From contig SPIB01000002.1 of the NCBI GenBank assembly GCA_004535785.1, positions 741,867-805,307 of the forward strand: a DNA stretch of 63,441 bases. The letters run 5' to 3'. Under the pieces are notes generated by a model, which saw only the letters and a list, made by a program, of their open reading frames with translations, made no database searches and was not told the origin of the DNA. Made by a program: the position numbers and the translations under genes. Source of the stretch: Gammaproteobacteria bacterium LSUCC0112. Its GTDB lineage: Bacteria; Pseudomonadota; Gammaproteobacteria; Pseudomonadales; Pseudohongiellaceae. Positions 7,800 through 16,399 of the stretch are shown piece after piece (position 1 is the first letter of the stretch; every line of letters starts with the position of its first letter).

Positions 7800-8906
7800 T
7801 CACGCCTTGTTAGCATTGAGATATCGGGCCAGACACGTCAGCAATTGGGTATTTTCCATCTCGGTGCCTACGGTAATCCGTAATTTGTCTCGCAGCCGGG
7901 ATTGATCAAAATAACGCACAAGAATGCCATCATCTTTTAATTGCTGATACAGACTGCGTGCCAAGGCGTCATTCTCGGCTGCACTGTGTTGCGTTGGCAC
8001 AGAGGCCAGCACAAAGTTGCTCTGGCTAGGCATAACGCTAAAGCCAAGTTGCCCCAATTCCTGTGTCAAACGCGCACGCTCGCTGCGCACCAGTTCCCAG
8101 CTTCTTGCGGCCTGATCGCAGGATTCAATGGCCGCCTGCGCCAATTGCTGCGACAAAAAATCCGTGTTGTAACTGTCACGCGTCTTGTACAACATCGGTT
8201 CCAGCAATGTTGCCGACGCGATGCCGTAGGCAAAACGCAGTCCCGCGAGCGAATAACCTTTACTCAAGGTTCTGAGCAACATCACATTGTCAAACTCCTT
8301 GATTAACGGCACGGCGTTGTATTCCAACGCCGGATCCACAAAATTCGCATACGCTTCATCAATCACCAGCACCCCTTTAAACTCTCCGGCCAGCTGCCTT
8401 AACTGACTGACAGGCATCAGTTTTCCTGATGGGGCATGTGGATTGACAACAAAGGCCAGCCTTGCACCTTCTGCGTTAAGACGAGCAGCAAAATCTTGCG
8501 GCAATGACCAGTCATCCTTCAAAGGAATACGAGCCACCTGACACCCTTGAACGGCAGCAAGCACCGGATACAAGGAGTAGCTGGGTTCTGCCATTCCCAG
8601 AATCTGCCCGGCATCCACAAAAGTGGTTATCGCCAGTCTCAGAAGTTCGTCACCGCCGTTGGTCGCCATGATATTGTCGCGGCTGACGCCATGCAGTTGA
8701 GCAGCGGCATCGCGAAAACCATTGGCAAAGGGTTGTGGATAACGCCTTAAATCCTCGACCTTGAGATCGCGCAGCACGGCGGCAACAGCCTCCGTAGCCG
8801 GATAAGGATTTTCATTGGTATTCAGCTTGATGACCTGCTTTTGAGCGGGTTGCTCACCCCAGGTGTAGCCTTCCATGCGCCGAATATTCGATCGTTCGTA
8901 ATTCAT
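7800..8906 (-). CDS. hisC: Histidinol-phosphate aminotransferase
   Basis: PLP enzyme that converts imidazole-acetol phosphate plus glutamate to histidinol phosphate. From the ATG at 8906 it is 368 residues. It has the N-terminal LNTNENPYP, the TNGGDELL motif, VIDEAY, and the PLP lysine in LSKGYSLAGLR (K216), followed by SNFVLA. The start overlaps the stop of the upstream gene (ATGA), so I prefer 8906 to the open frame at 8948. No other histidine gene is nearby, so this may be a second, dispersed hisC; aromatic-substrate activity is also possible for such copies. Confidence 0.92.
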   Translation of the reverse strand: MNYERSNIRRMEGYTWGEQPAQKQVIKLNTNENPYPATEAVAAVLRDLKVEDLRRYPQPFANGFRDAAAQLHGVSRDNIMATNGGDELLRLAITTFVDAGQILGMAEPSYSLYPVLAAVQGCQVARIPLKDDWSLPQDFAARLNAEGARLAFVVNPHAPSGKLMPVSQLRQLAGEFKGVLVIDEAYANFVDPALEYNAVPLIKEFDNVMLLRTLSKGYSLAGLRFAYGIASATLLEPMLYKTRDSYNTDFLSQQLAQAAIESCDQAARSWELVRSERARLTQELGQLGFSVMPSQSNFVLASVPTQHSAAENDALARSLYQQLKDDGILVRYFDQSRLRDKLRITVGTEMENTQLLTCLARYLNANKA

Positions 8907-9766
8907 TCCGTGCCTGCCTGCTGATACGTTAGTGTTCGGTTGTTCCAACCCTGTCGCCAGCGCTCTTCGCCGCGCTCAGGGGGTGCATTGGCGATTCGTC
9001 TGGCCAGTACGTCTCTGGCTGCACTGGCAAACTGGTCAAGCAACGGCGCATCAGATTGTAAGATCAGCATCGCTTCGAGCACCTGCAGCAATCCCCAGCC
9101 TTCGCCTTGATATCGTTCGCTGGCAGCGACGCCCTCGCCTTTAAAATTGACGTAGTCTATCAGGGCATACATACCCTTTGGCACGTCAGCATTTGCCACT
9201 GCGTAAAACAGTTGGCTGACCTCTGCGGGTGACGCGCTGGCTGATCTGATCAACGGCAGACTTTGCTGTAACCGACGGATAATAAACGCCGCCTGAATCC
9301 CCCGGGTATCCAGCAAGAACTGGCGAAGCTCACTCAAACGCGGCCCCTCTAACTCAGCTAGAAATGCCTCGCGTGTTTCCCATGGAGAATTCCAGCCATC
9401 TGTGCCGGACAACCAGGCAGGAAGATCTACGCCCCGCGCCACGTAATAGCCCAACAGATCCGGAAAACTTTCAACAAAACGTTCCTGTTGGCCTTCCCGG
9501 TACCAGATAAAATGCCCAATTCCCAGTGACGGGAAGTCTTCGCCGACATTCCAGCTTGTCAAGCAACGGGTCTGGCGATTGCACTCGTTGGCAAATATCT
9601 TGTCAGCTACCCAGGCCGCCTGCTCATCATTAAGCTCGGGCAGTTGCTGCACAGGCGTTGATTGCGCAGACGCCTTCCCGGCAACCAACAGGGCGACCGT
9701 CATCAACACACATCCTGAAAAAAAAGCAGCCACCGCGTCTCCAACCAATTTCAAAGCAAACTGCAT
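8903..9766 (-). CDS. Secreted lysozyme-like protein of unknown function
   Basis: A 287-residue protein with an N-terminal signal peptide (hydrophobic AFFSGCVLMTVALLVAG followed by KASAQS). The mature N-terminus contains a conserved-looking block: IFANEC, then LTSWNVGEDFPSLGIGHFIWY, with an early glutamate and a G-x-G-H motif that resemble active-site blocks of lysozyme- or chitosanase-fold hydrolases. This fold link is inference from pattern only. It overlaps rimI by 16 bases and hisC by 4, so it is coupled to both. A periplasmic cell-wall role is plausible but unproven. Confidence 0.7.
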   Translation of the reverse strand: MQFALKLVGDAVAAFFSGCVLMTVALLVAGKASAQSTPVQQLPELNDEQAAWVADKIFANECNRQTRCLTSWNVGEDFPSLGIGHFIWYREGQQERFVESFPDLLGYYVARGVDLPAWLSGTDGWNSPWETREAFLAELEGPRLSELRQFLLDTRGIQAAFIIRRLQQSLPLIRSASASPAEVSQLFYAVANADVPKGMYALIDYVNFKGEGVAASERYQGEGWGLLQVLEAMLILQSDAPLLDQFASAARDVLARRIANAPPERGEERWRQGWNNRTLTYQQAGTE

Positions 9767-10230
9767 GACAATATCAGCGCATCTTCCCGGACAGTACTGC
9801 CAGTCTCGGCAGGGTAATAGCCGCGACGTTCGCCAACCTGCACAAATCCGACACTGTAATACAACGAACGAGCCGACTCGTTGGAGGGCCGCACTTCAAG
9901 AAAGCAGGTATCTGCCCCCAGTCGTTTGGCTTCTTTTAACAAGTGCTTGAGCATGCGCCGGCCATACGACTGGCGTCGTGCAACCGGGTGAACACACAAA
10001 GTCAACAGATGACTTTCACCCACTGCAGCGCTCAGCACACCATGGGCAAGAATACGATCTCGGGTCGCCAGTACCCAGCATTCGTATCCCGCGCGCAGGC
10101 AATCGAGAAACACACGTTTGCTCCACGGATTGGGGTACGACAGTTCCTCATTTCTGACAACAATATCCAGGTCACTTGGCCGCATTCGCCTGCAGATAAC
10201 CTGACCGGAATCAGTAATCGTTTGAAACAT
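9751..10230 (-). CDS. rimI: Ribosomal protein S18 alanine N-acetyltransferase
   Basis: GNAT acetyltransferase that acetylates the N-terminal alanine of S18. 159 residues, normal length. It shows the acetyl-CoA loop in a RimI pattern: LLTLCVHPVARRQSYGRRML, then FLEVRPSNESARSLYYSVGFVQVGERRGYY, the RimI C-terminal signature. It is 5 bases downstream of a holD-like gene, as in the holD-rimI pair of enterobacteria, which supports the assignment. Confidence 0.93.
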   Translation of the reverse strand: MFQTITDSGQVICRRMRPSDLDIVVRNEELSYPNPWSKRVFLDCLRAGYECWVLATRDRILAHGVLSAAVGESHLLTLCVHPVARRQSYGRRMLKHLLKEAKRLGADTCFLEVRPSNESARSLYYSVGFVQVGERRGYYPAETGSTVREDALILSCSLL

Positions 10231-10235
10231 GATAC

Positions 10236-11069
10236 TCAGGTCCGACCCAGTCGTTCGCGCAACACCTGCATGGATTGCCAGGCCGCCCGTTTAAGGCCGG
10301 CATCCTGCTCCATGGAATGCAACGCATGTGTACATAACATCGCCAGATCATAGTGTCGGTGAATCTTCAACTGCCCGCCAGCTTGTTCGTCACCCTCTGC
10401 TGGCGATTGTTTTAAAAACCATGGCAACTGATCACTCAGCACCAACAACATCGTACTGCGTTGCACACGCAAGCGTCTGGCAATAAAACCGTCAACGGCC
10501 TGACTCGCTGCGTTCGCATCTGCCAACAAATCGAGGTCATCTGCGAACGGCCAGTGAAAACTTTGTTCGTCCAACGCCACGGAATTCCAGGGCTCGTGCA
10601 AAGCTGTCAACAGACGCTGCAGCATGATACGGCATGAAGCAGATACCCGACTGGCGCCTGGTGGCAGCATGGCCAACACAGACAATCGTTTATCGATGGC
10701 AAACCAGCTGAAACCAAAAGGATCGGCGATCACCGTGCTGACGTGAGGTCGCGGCGTTAACTGAACATCCGGGCGCGGTCGTGGCGCACTAACCTGCGGC
10801 TGTCCGGCCGTTTCAGGTTCGGCTGTTGTCTTGAGTTTTTTTAGCACGTCGGCAGCGCCTGTCACATCCAAGTGCGCAGATCGTTCTGCCCGTTGCGCAC
10901 TTGGCTGTATCGGGATGCCTACGCTTGCCGGGCGGATCTGCACATCAGCGGGTGGCGACTTAACGCAGACTTCATGAGAGGGCGCGGCACCCGGCAATGT
11001 ATAACGGGGAAACCAGCAGGTGATGCCTGTCTCCTTCAGCAAATGTTGGCGAAGCTGTTCAGCAGCCAT
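10236..11069 (-). CDS. HolD-like protein (putative DNA polymerase III psi subunit) with extended linker
   Basis: The frame is open to 11444, but that overlaps the oppositely oriented oxidoreductase gene; the ATG at 11069 (MAAEQLRQHLLKETGITCWF) with AGGCG upstream gives a sensible 277-residue protein. Residues 1-40 resemble the clamp-loader-binding N-terminus of psi (short helix plus a Trp-Phe strand motif). After a proline-rich linker, the C-terminal part (WFAIDKRLSVLAMLPPG through MLLVLSDQLPWFL) matches the psi-like domain seen beside rimI in pseudomonads. The position directly before rimI is the strongest support. Sequence identity to known HolD is weak. Confidence 0.6.
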   Translation of the reverse strand: MAAEQLRQHLLKETGITCWFPRYTLPGAAPSHEVCVKSPPADVQIRPASVGIPIQPSAQRAERSAHLDVTGAADVLKKLKTTAEPETAGQPQVSAPRPRPDVQLTPRPHVSTVIADPFGFSWFAIDKRLSVLAMLPPGASRVSASCRIMLQRLLTALHEPWNSVALDEQSFHWPFADDLDLLADANAASQAVDGFIARRLRVQRSTMLLVLSDQLPWFLKQSPAEGDEQAGGQLKIHRHYDLAMLCTHALHSMEQDAGLKRAAWQSMQVLRERLGRT

Positions 11070-11269
11070 GGTGATGCGCCTGTCCGGTAATGGGTTGGGG
11101 CTCGTTTGGTAACCCGGTACGGAAAGCATTATACGGCAGGCTTGAGCCGGTTGTCTGTCGGTCATAAACATGTTTGAATCTGCGCCTGAGCCTGGCTGCC
11201 TGATTAAGAAAGGCAGCCATCCGTGCACCGTTAAACTGTGCGCCAAATAAAACTGGAAAGGACAACCTG

Positions 11270-12253
11270 ATGAAAGCCTTGTTATGCAAATCCTACGGCC
11301 CGCCCGAAAACCTGGTGATTGAAGAGGTACCTGATCTTGAGCCGGGCGCAGGTGAAGCGGTGGTTCAAGTGTATGCCGCCTCGTTGAATTTCCCGGATAC
11401 ACTGCAGATTCAGGGTAAATATCAGTTCCAGCCGCCGATGCCATTTTCGCCGGGATCAGAGGTGGGTGGTGTGATCCTGAAACTTGGTGAGGGCGTTAGC
11501 GGATTTAAAATTGGTGACCGGGTGATGGCAACCCCCTCAATTGGTGGCATGGCCGAGCAAGTGCGCTGCACCGCTGCCGGGCTGAGGAAAATCCCTGACA
11601 GCATGGATTTCAAGACTGCGGCCGGTTTTGCCATGGTATACACCACGTCCTATCACGCATTAAAGCAACGGGCACAACTCAAGGCTGGCGAAACACTGTT
11701 GGTTCTGGGCGCAAGCGGCGGCGTCGGCATGGCGGCAGTTGAGTTGGGCAAATTAATGGGCGCACGAGTGATTGCAGCGGCCAGCAGTGATGAAAAGCTG
11801 GCATTTGTGAAACAGGCTGGTCCGGATGAACTCCTCAACTACGGTGACGGCGACCTGAAGGAAAAAGTCAAAGCAATGACCTCTGATCGTGGCGCAGACG
11901 TGATTTACGACCCGGTAGGTGGTGATCTGTTTGATCAGGCAACCCGCAGCATCGCGTGGAATGGCCGTTTGTTGGTTGTTGGATTCACCAGCGGGCGTAT
12001 CCCGTCCTACCCCGCCAACCTCGCACTTTTGAAAGGCAGTTCCATGGTCGGTGTGTTTCTGGGTCGGTTCCGCAAAGAGGAGCCAGAAGAATACGAGCGC
12101 AACTTCCAGGAATTGTTCGACATGTACACGGCCGGCAAGATCAAACCGATCGTGACCGAATCGTTTGCATTTGAAGACTATGTTGCCGCATTCAGTGTCT
12201 TCCGCGACCGCAAAGTCATGGGCAAAGTCACCTTCGAAATTCGAAAAGAGTGA
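11270..12253 (+). CDS. NADPH:quinone oxidoreductase-like zinc-free MDR enzyme
   Basis: 327-residue medium-chain dehydrogenase/reductase. The N-terminal catalytic domain has ASLNFPDTLQIQGKYQ and PGSEVGGVI; the Rossmann domain has LGASGGVGMAAVELGKLMGA. The zinc-ligand cysteines of alcohol dehydrogenases are absent, as expected for quinone oxidoreductase-type members. A good AAAGGAC ribosome site precedes the ATG. The substrate is probably a quinone or an enone/acyl compound; linkage to the acyl-CoA synthetase downstream (131 bases, same strand) hints at lipid or aromatic acid metabolism, but the synthetase has its own promoter. Confidence 0.9.
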   Translation: MKALLCKSYGPPENLVIEEVPDLEPGAGEAVVQVYAASLNFPDTLQIQGKYQFQPPMPFSPGSEVGGVILKLGEGVSGFKIGDRVMATPSIGGMAEQVRCTAAGLRKIPDSMDFKTAAGFAMVYTTSYHALKQRAQLKAGETLLVLGASGGVGMAAVELGKLMGARVIAAASSDEKLAFVKQAGPDELLNYGDGDLKEKVKAMTSDRGADVIYDPVGGDLFDQATRSIAWNGRLLVVGFTSGRIPSYPANLALLKGSSMVGVFLGRFRKEEPEEYERNFQELFDMYTAGKIKPIVTESFAFEDYVAAFSVFRDRKVMGKVTFEIRKE

Positions 12254-12310
12254 ACAATCCATTTTGACTGAGCATGCGCTCTAATGACGTGCCGCACGGG
12301 ACAAACGCCC

Positions 12311-12338
12311 TTGATTCGGACTATTGTCAACGTATAAT
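12311..12338 (+). promoter_or_regulatory. Sigma-70-like promoter of the acyl-CoA synthetase gene
   Basis: TTGATT (12311-12316), a 16-base spacer and a consensus TATAAT (12333-12338), ending 46 bases before the ATG at 12385. It is the clearest consensus promoter seen in the window. Confidence 0.7.
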
Positions 12339-12384
12339 GCGGCTCTTTCGTCAACAGCCAGCACAGTGATCAAGCACAAAAATT

Positions 12385-14118
12385 ATGTTAACAGCACAAC
12401 AAATTGAACAGGATCTGGTCGCACTCAGAGAGATTGTCATCCGGCTCAGATCACCGGGATCACCACTGGCAGTTACCACCAAACTGATCAACGGCATCGA
12501 GTTACCTGTTTTTGAAAATGTTCCCAAAAATCTGCACGAAGTGTATTTGACCGGACTGCAGGCTGCCGACAGGGACTTTCTGGTCTATGAACAGGAACGT
12601 TACACGTTCAGGCAATCCCTTGAACTTGCCGAGTCCATGGCGCACGTCCTAATTGATCGTTTTCAGATCAAAAAGGGCGACCGGGTTGCTATTTGTTCAC
12701 GCAATTACCCGGAGTGGTGCCTGGCTTTTATGGCCATCACCATGATTGGTGCCGTCGTTGTACCGATGAACTCCTGGTGGCAAAGCAACGAGTTGATTTT
12801 TGGTCTCAAGGACAGCGGCGCCAAGGTGTTGTTTGCTGATCAGGAAAGAATCAACACCCTGAAGCCGGTCATGGATCAGACTGACGTGCGTATTATTGCT
12901 ATCAAACCAGAAGATAGCAGTGCTGGCTTTCCTGATTTTTTTGCACTAATCGAGGACAGCAAAACCAGACCTCGCATCCCTCTTGACACGTTAAACGTTG
13001 AACCCGACGACAACGTATCAATCATGTATACCTCCGGATCAACCGGCACGCCCAAGGGTGTATTGTCCACGCACCGTAACATCGTCAACGCCATTTACAG
13101 CTGGGTGTTTGGCAAAGAGTCCATGGATACGCTGCGTCCGGAACTGGTCGAGGAAAATCCAGAGTTTGATCCAGCCATCCTGTCCAATGTACCGCTGTTT
13201 CACGTCACTGGCTGCCATGCGCAATTCCTGGTCAGTTTTGTCTACCAGCGCAAATTTGTGATGATGTACAAATGGAATGCTGAAAAAGCCCTAGAACTGA
13301 TTGAAAAAGAAAGACTTTCGGTGTTACATGGCGTCCCCACCATGACGTGGGAAGTCATGAATTCCCCACGGTTTGAACAAACTGATCTCAGAAGTTTACG
13401 TATTGTGCAGAGTGGTGGTGCCTCCCGGCCGCCGGGGCACCTGACCATGATGCAGAAAAAATTCGCGCCGGTCGTGCAGCCCGGTCTAGGTTACGGACTG
13501 ACCGAAACCAATGCGATCGGCGCCACCATCACCGGTGCCTTTTATCTGTCCAAACCGGAAAGCACCGGCCGTCCAACGCAACCAGTGACACAAATACGCA
13601 TTGAAGACGAACAAGGCAATGAATTGCCAGCAGGTCAGATCGGCGAGATCTGCATCAAGGGTGCCACCGTCATGAAAGGCTACTGGAATCGCCCCGAAGA
13701 TACTGCAGCAGTCATCAGGGACGGCTGGTTTCACACGGGCGATCTCGGGCTGTTGGACGAGCACGGTTTTGTGATTATCAAAGACCGGGCAAAGGACATC
13801 GTGATTCGCGGCGGCGAGAACGTTGCCTGTGCAGAAGTTGAGTATGCCTTGTCGGAACACCCTGATGTGTTTGAAGCGGCCGTGTATGGTCTGCCCGATG
13901 AACGCCTCGGTGAGATTGTGGGCGCTACTATTATGATCCGCCCGGGCTCCACGCTCACGCAGGACGCTCTGCAATTGTTTCTCAAGGCACATATTGCGCA
14001 CTACAAGGTCCCCAGCCATATTCTGATGCAAACTGAACAACTGGAGCGCATCGCCAGCGGGAAAATTGCAAAAAAAGTACTGCGCCAGCAAGCGATCCAA
14101 CGACTGGGTCTCAGCTGA
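12385..14118 (+). CDS. AMP-dependent acyl-CoA synthetase/ligase (ANL family)
   Basis: Activates a carboxylic acid to its acyl-AMP and then to the CoA thioester. 577 residues. The ATP-binding P-loop is MYTSGSTGTPKGV, the A5 motif GYGLTETNA, the A7-A8 hinge is GWFHTGDLGLLDEHGF...DRAKDIVIRGGENV, and the A10 catalytic lysine lies in ERIASGKIAKKVLR. The chain-length or aromatic preference cannot be read reliably; overall layout is like medium/long-chain or cyclohexanecarboxylate-type ligases. The ATG at 12385 lacks a strong ribosome site. Confidence 0.92.
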   Translation: MLTAQQIEQDLVALREIVIRLRSPGSPLAVTTKLINGIELPVFENVPKNLHEVYLTGLQAADRDFLVYEQERYTFRQSLELAESMAHVLIDRFQIKKGDRVAICSRNYPEWCLAFMAITMIGAVVVPMNSWWQSNELIFGLKDSGAKVLFADQERINTLKPVMDQTDVRIIAIKPEDSSAGFPDFFALIEDSKTRPRIPLDTLNVEPDDNVSIMYTSGSTGTPKGVLSTHRNIVNAIYSWVFGKESMDTLRPELVEENPEFDPAILSNVPLFHVTGCHAQFLVSFVYQRKFVMMYKWNAEKALELIEKERLSVLHGVPTMTWEVMNSPRFEQTDLRSLRIVQSGGASRPPGHLTMMQKKFAPVVQPGLGYGLTETNAIGATITGAFYLSKPESTGRPTQPVTQIRIEDEQGNELPAGQIGEICIKGATVMKGYWNRPEDTAAVIRDGWFHTGDLGLLDEHGFVIIKDRAKDIVIRGGENVACAEVEYALSEHPDVFEAAVYGLPDERLGEIVGATIMIRPGSTLTQDALQLFLKAHIAHYKVPSHILMQTEQLERIASGKIAKKVLRQQAIQRLGLS

Positions 14119-14367
14119 AAAAAAAGCGATTCAGACTATTGCAATCTGCTCTTTTATACCCATAATTCGCAACGTGAATGCCGGGCCGGAGATACAATCT
14201 TTACAGGTGATATTTCTGGCACAAAACCTGCTTATCACACTCTGTTGTGCAGGATTTTCCGCACCTGCCGATAAACAGAGCGTTGGATGGTGACCCGCCG
14301 TGACTGACACAGCAGGTCATATGCTCACATAAAATCCGCCTGTCGGGGTTTAACAGAGAGTATTCAT

Positions 14368-14646
14368 ATGAAAGGGCATCCGTGGGACGAGTTAGCAGAT
14401 AGTGCAAAAGACTTTTTTGATGCAGGTGGTTTCACACCTGATGCAGAGTTTGACGACGAGCCGATTGATAAAAACTCTCAGCGCCGTCGCCTGACGGATT
14501 TGCGTCGACGTACAGAAGAGCGGCTCGACTGGAAGCGAATGTACGGTGATCTCCAGTTCGATGAGATGGAAGATGACCTCGTAATGAAAGACAGCGATAA
14601 CGCCGACTATTTTGACGATCCAACTGACGACGTTATCGACGACTAA
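14368..14646 (+). CDS. Small acidic protein of unknown function
   Basis: 92 residues, highly charged: acidic N- and C-termini (EFDDEPIDKN; ending DDPTDDVIDD) around a basic coiled-coil-like centre (QRRRLTDLRRRTEERLDWKRMYG). No signal or membrane segment. The arginine-rich centre vaguely recalls small gammaproteobacterial proteins of the PA3496 type, but I do not assign it. The ribosome site is AGAGAG. It lies 50 bases before the Anbu gene on the same strand and could be co-transcribed with it. Confidence 0.65.
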   Translation: MKGHPWDELADSAKDFFDAGGFTPDAEFDDEPIDKNSQRRRLTDLRRRTEERLDWKRMYGDLQFDEMEDDLVMKDSDNADYFDDPTDDVIDD

Positions 14647-14696
14647 CCTGACGGTGGCGAGGGCATGACTTCATTGCCCTGCTGCCAAGAGCGCTT

Positions 14697-15467
14697 ATGA
14701 CCTATTGTGTAGCCATCGCAGTCGATGCCGGCCTGGTATTCTGTTCCGATTCAAGAACCAACGCTGGCATTGATCAGGTCAGCACTTACAGCAAAATGCA
14801 CCGTTTTGGTGTTGATGGCCAACGCCAGTTTGTCATCATGTCTGCCGGGAATCTTGGTACCACGCAAGCCACCATTGCGCGTATTAAACGTGACATCAAA
14901 GAGCGCGCAGCTGAAAGCCTGTTGACCGTTGCCACCATCAGTGAGGCCGCCGAGTATCTGGGCGCTATCAGTCGTGCCGAGCAAGAAAAACACGCAACCC
15001 GCGGTGTCGGTTTTGAAGCCAGTTTTATTATTGGTGGCCAAATTGCGGGAAAAAAGCACCGCATCATGATGGTTTACCCGGAAGGCAACCACATCACCAG
15101 TTCGCACGACACACCCTACCTGCAAATTGGCGAAAGCAAATATGGCAAACCAATACTTGATCGAATTCTGACGCGTGATCTGAATCTGGATACCTGCGCC
15201 TTGTGTGCATTGGTGTCCATGGACTCAACCATGCGCAGTAATCTGAGTGTTGGTCCGCCCATCGAGATTCTGGTTTACCGCACGGATACACTGGCGCTCG
15301 ACACCCCGCTGCGATTTGAAGAAGGCAGCGAGTTTTTGCGTGAAGTCAAACGTAGCTGGGATCAACGATTAAAAGAAGCTTTCCGTCAAATGCCACCTTT
15401 TGCCTGGGCAGCTGCCTGGGAAAAAAATGGCAACCGTGCCGTCAACAGCAATGACGATCAGGATTAA
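14697..15467 (+). CDS. anbu: Anbu proteasome-like peptidase (ancestral beta subunit)
   Basis: Ntn-hydrolase related to HslV and proteasome beta subunits; the family forms open, lock-washer-like rings of subunits. 256 residues. After removal of the initiator Met, Thr1 becomes the N-terminal nucleophile (MTYCVAIAVDAGLVFCSDSRTNAG), with Asp17 and Lys32 (TYSKM) in the expected positions. The C-terminal helix (FLREVKRSWDQRLKEAFRQMPP) is typical. In many proteobacteria Anbu is encoded with ATP-grasp, alpha-E and transglutaminase genes; here that cluster starts 11 kb away (26339-37164). The substrate is unknown. A strong terminator follows. Confidence 0.93.
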   Translation: MTYCVAIAVDAGLVFCSDSRTNAGIDQVSTYSKMHRFGVDGQRQFVIMSAGNLGTTQATIARIKRDIKERAAESLLTVATISEAAEYLGAISRAEQEKHATRGVGFEASFIIGGQIAGKKHRIMMVYPEGNHITSSHDTPYLQIGESKYGKPILDRILTRDLNLDTCALCALVSMDSTMRSNLSVGPPIEILVYRTDTLALDTPLRFEEGSEFLREVKRSWDQRLKEAFRQMPPFAWAAAWEKNGNRAVNSNDDQD

Positions 15468-15475
15468 ATCCTGTT

Positions 15476-15507
15476 AAAAAAAACGGCGCCATCGGCGCCG
15501 TTTTTTT
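15476..15507. terminator. Bidirectional rho-independent terminator
   Basis: Stem CGGCGCC (15484-15490) / GGCGCCG (15494-15500) with a 3-base loop, extended by A8 on the left and T7 on the right, so it can act for both the Anbu gene and htpX, which converge on it. Confidence 0.92.
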
Positions 15508-15517
15508 CTGCTTTACA

Positions 15518-16387
15518 TCAACGTGCGTTACGCAGCCGCTCAATACGCTCTGCCAATGGCGGATGTGACATAAACAGTTTTGACGCATTGTTATTAATAC
15601 CAAACGCCACCAACTCATCCGGCATGTGTGTGGGCTGCCCGTTTTTCAGGCGCTCCAGTGCGGCGATCATGTTTTGGCGACCAGCCAATGCTGCACCACC
15701 GGCATCAGCACGGTACTCCCTCTGCCGACTGAACCACATCACAATCATGGACGCCAGGATGCCCAGCACCAGTTGTGCAACGATCGAGGTAATAAAAAAC
15801 GCCGGCCCATGTCCACTTTCTGTTTTGAATACCGCACGATCTACAACGTGCCCGATCACCCGCGACAGGAAAATCACAAAGGTGTTAACCACGCCCTGTA
15901 TCAGGGTGAGTGTGACCATGTCGCCATTGGCCACGTGACTGACCTCATGCGCCAGCACGGCTTCAGCTTCCTGTTTGGTCATCGTATTTAACAAACCGGT
16001 GCTGACCGCTACCAGCGAACTGTTGCGGGTTGCACCTGTGGCAAACGCATTGACTTCAGGTGATTCAAAAATAGCCACTTCTGGCATGCCGATACCAGCC
16101 GCCTTGGCCTGTGCAGCAACCGTGGTCAACAGCCACTGCTCAGTCGCATTACGAGGCTGAGTAATGACCTGGGCACCGGTGGAGCGTTTAGCCATCCATT
16201 TGGACATGGCCAGCGACATAAACGAGCCGCCAAATCCAATCACGGCTGAAAAAACGAGAAGCGAGTTGTAATTTAATCCGCTGCCACTTTCATCCAGAAT
16301 CCGGTCCACACCCAACAGGCGCAGCACAAGACTCAAGACCAACAGAATGGCTATATTGGTTAACAAAAACAGGGCGATCCTTTTCAT
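15518..16387 (-). CDS. htpX: Membrane zinc metalloprotease HtpX
   Basis: Inner-membrane M48 protease for quality control of membrane proteins; 289 residues, normal length. Two N-terminal membrane helices ([36 protein letters not shown]), the zinc motif HEVSH in [18 protein letters not shown], a further pair of helices, then the third-ligand region [13 protein letters not shown]. The C-terminal [15 protein letters not shown] is diagnostic. It converges with the Anbu gene across a shared terminator. Confidence 0.96.
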   Translation of the reverse strand: MKRIALFLLTNIAILLVLSLVLRLLGVDRILDESGSGLNYNSLLVFSAVIGFGGSFMSLAMSKWMAKRSTGAQVITQPRNATEQWLLTTVAAQAKAAGIGMPEVAIFESPEVNAFATGATRNSSLVAVSTGLLNTMTKQEAEAVLAHEVSHVANGDMVTLTLIQGVVNTFVIFLSRVIGHVVDRAVFKTESGHGPAFFITSIVAQLVLGILASMIVMWFSRQREYRADAGGAALAGRQNMIAALERLKNGQPTHMPDELVAFGINNNASKLFMSHPPLAERIERLRNAR

Positions 16388-16399
16388 GCTTGCTATACC

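Noticed and set aside
11070-11444. N-terminal extension of the HolD-like protein
   Set aside because: It would overlap the divergent oxidoreductase gene by 175 bases and shows no conserved pattern; the ATG at 11069 has a ribosome site.
13486-14100. 204-codon minus-strand ORF
   Set aside because: Antisense to the acyl-CoA synthetase gene whose motifs are complete.
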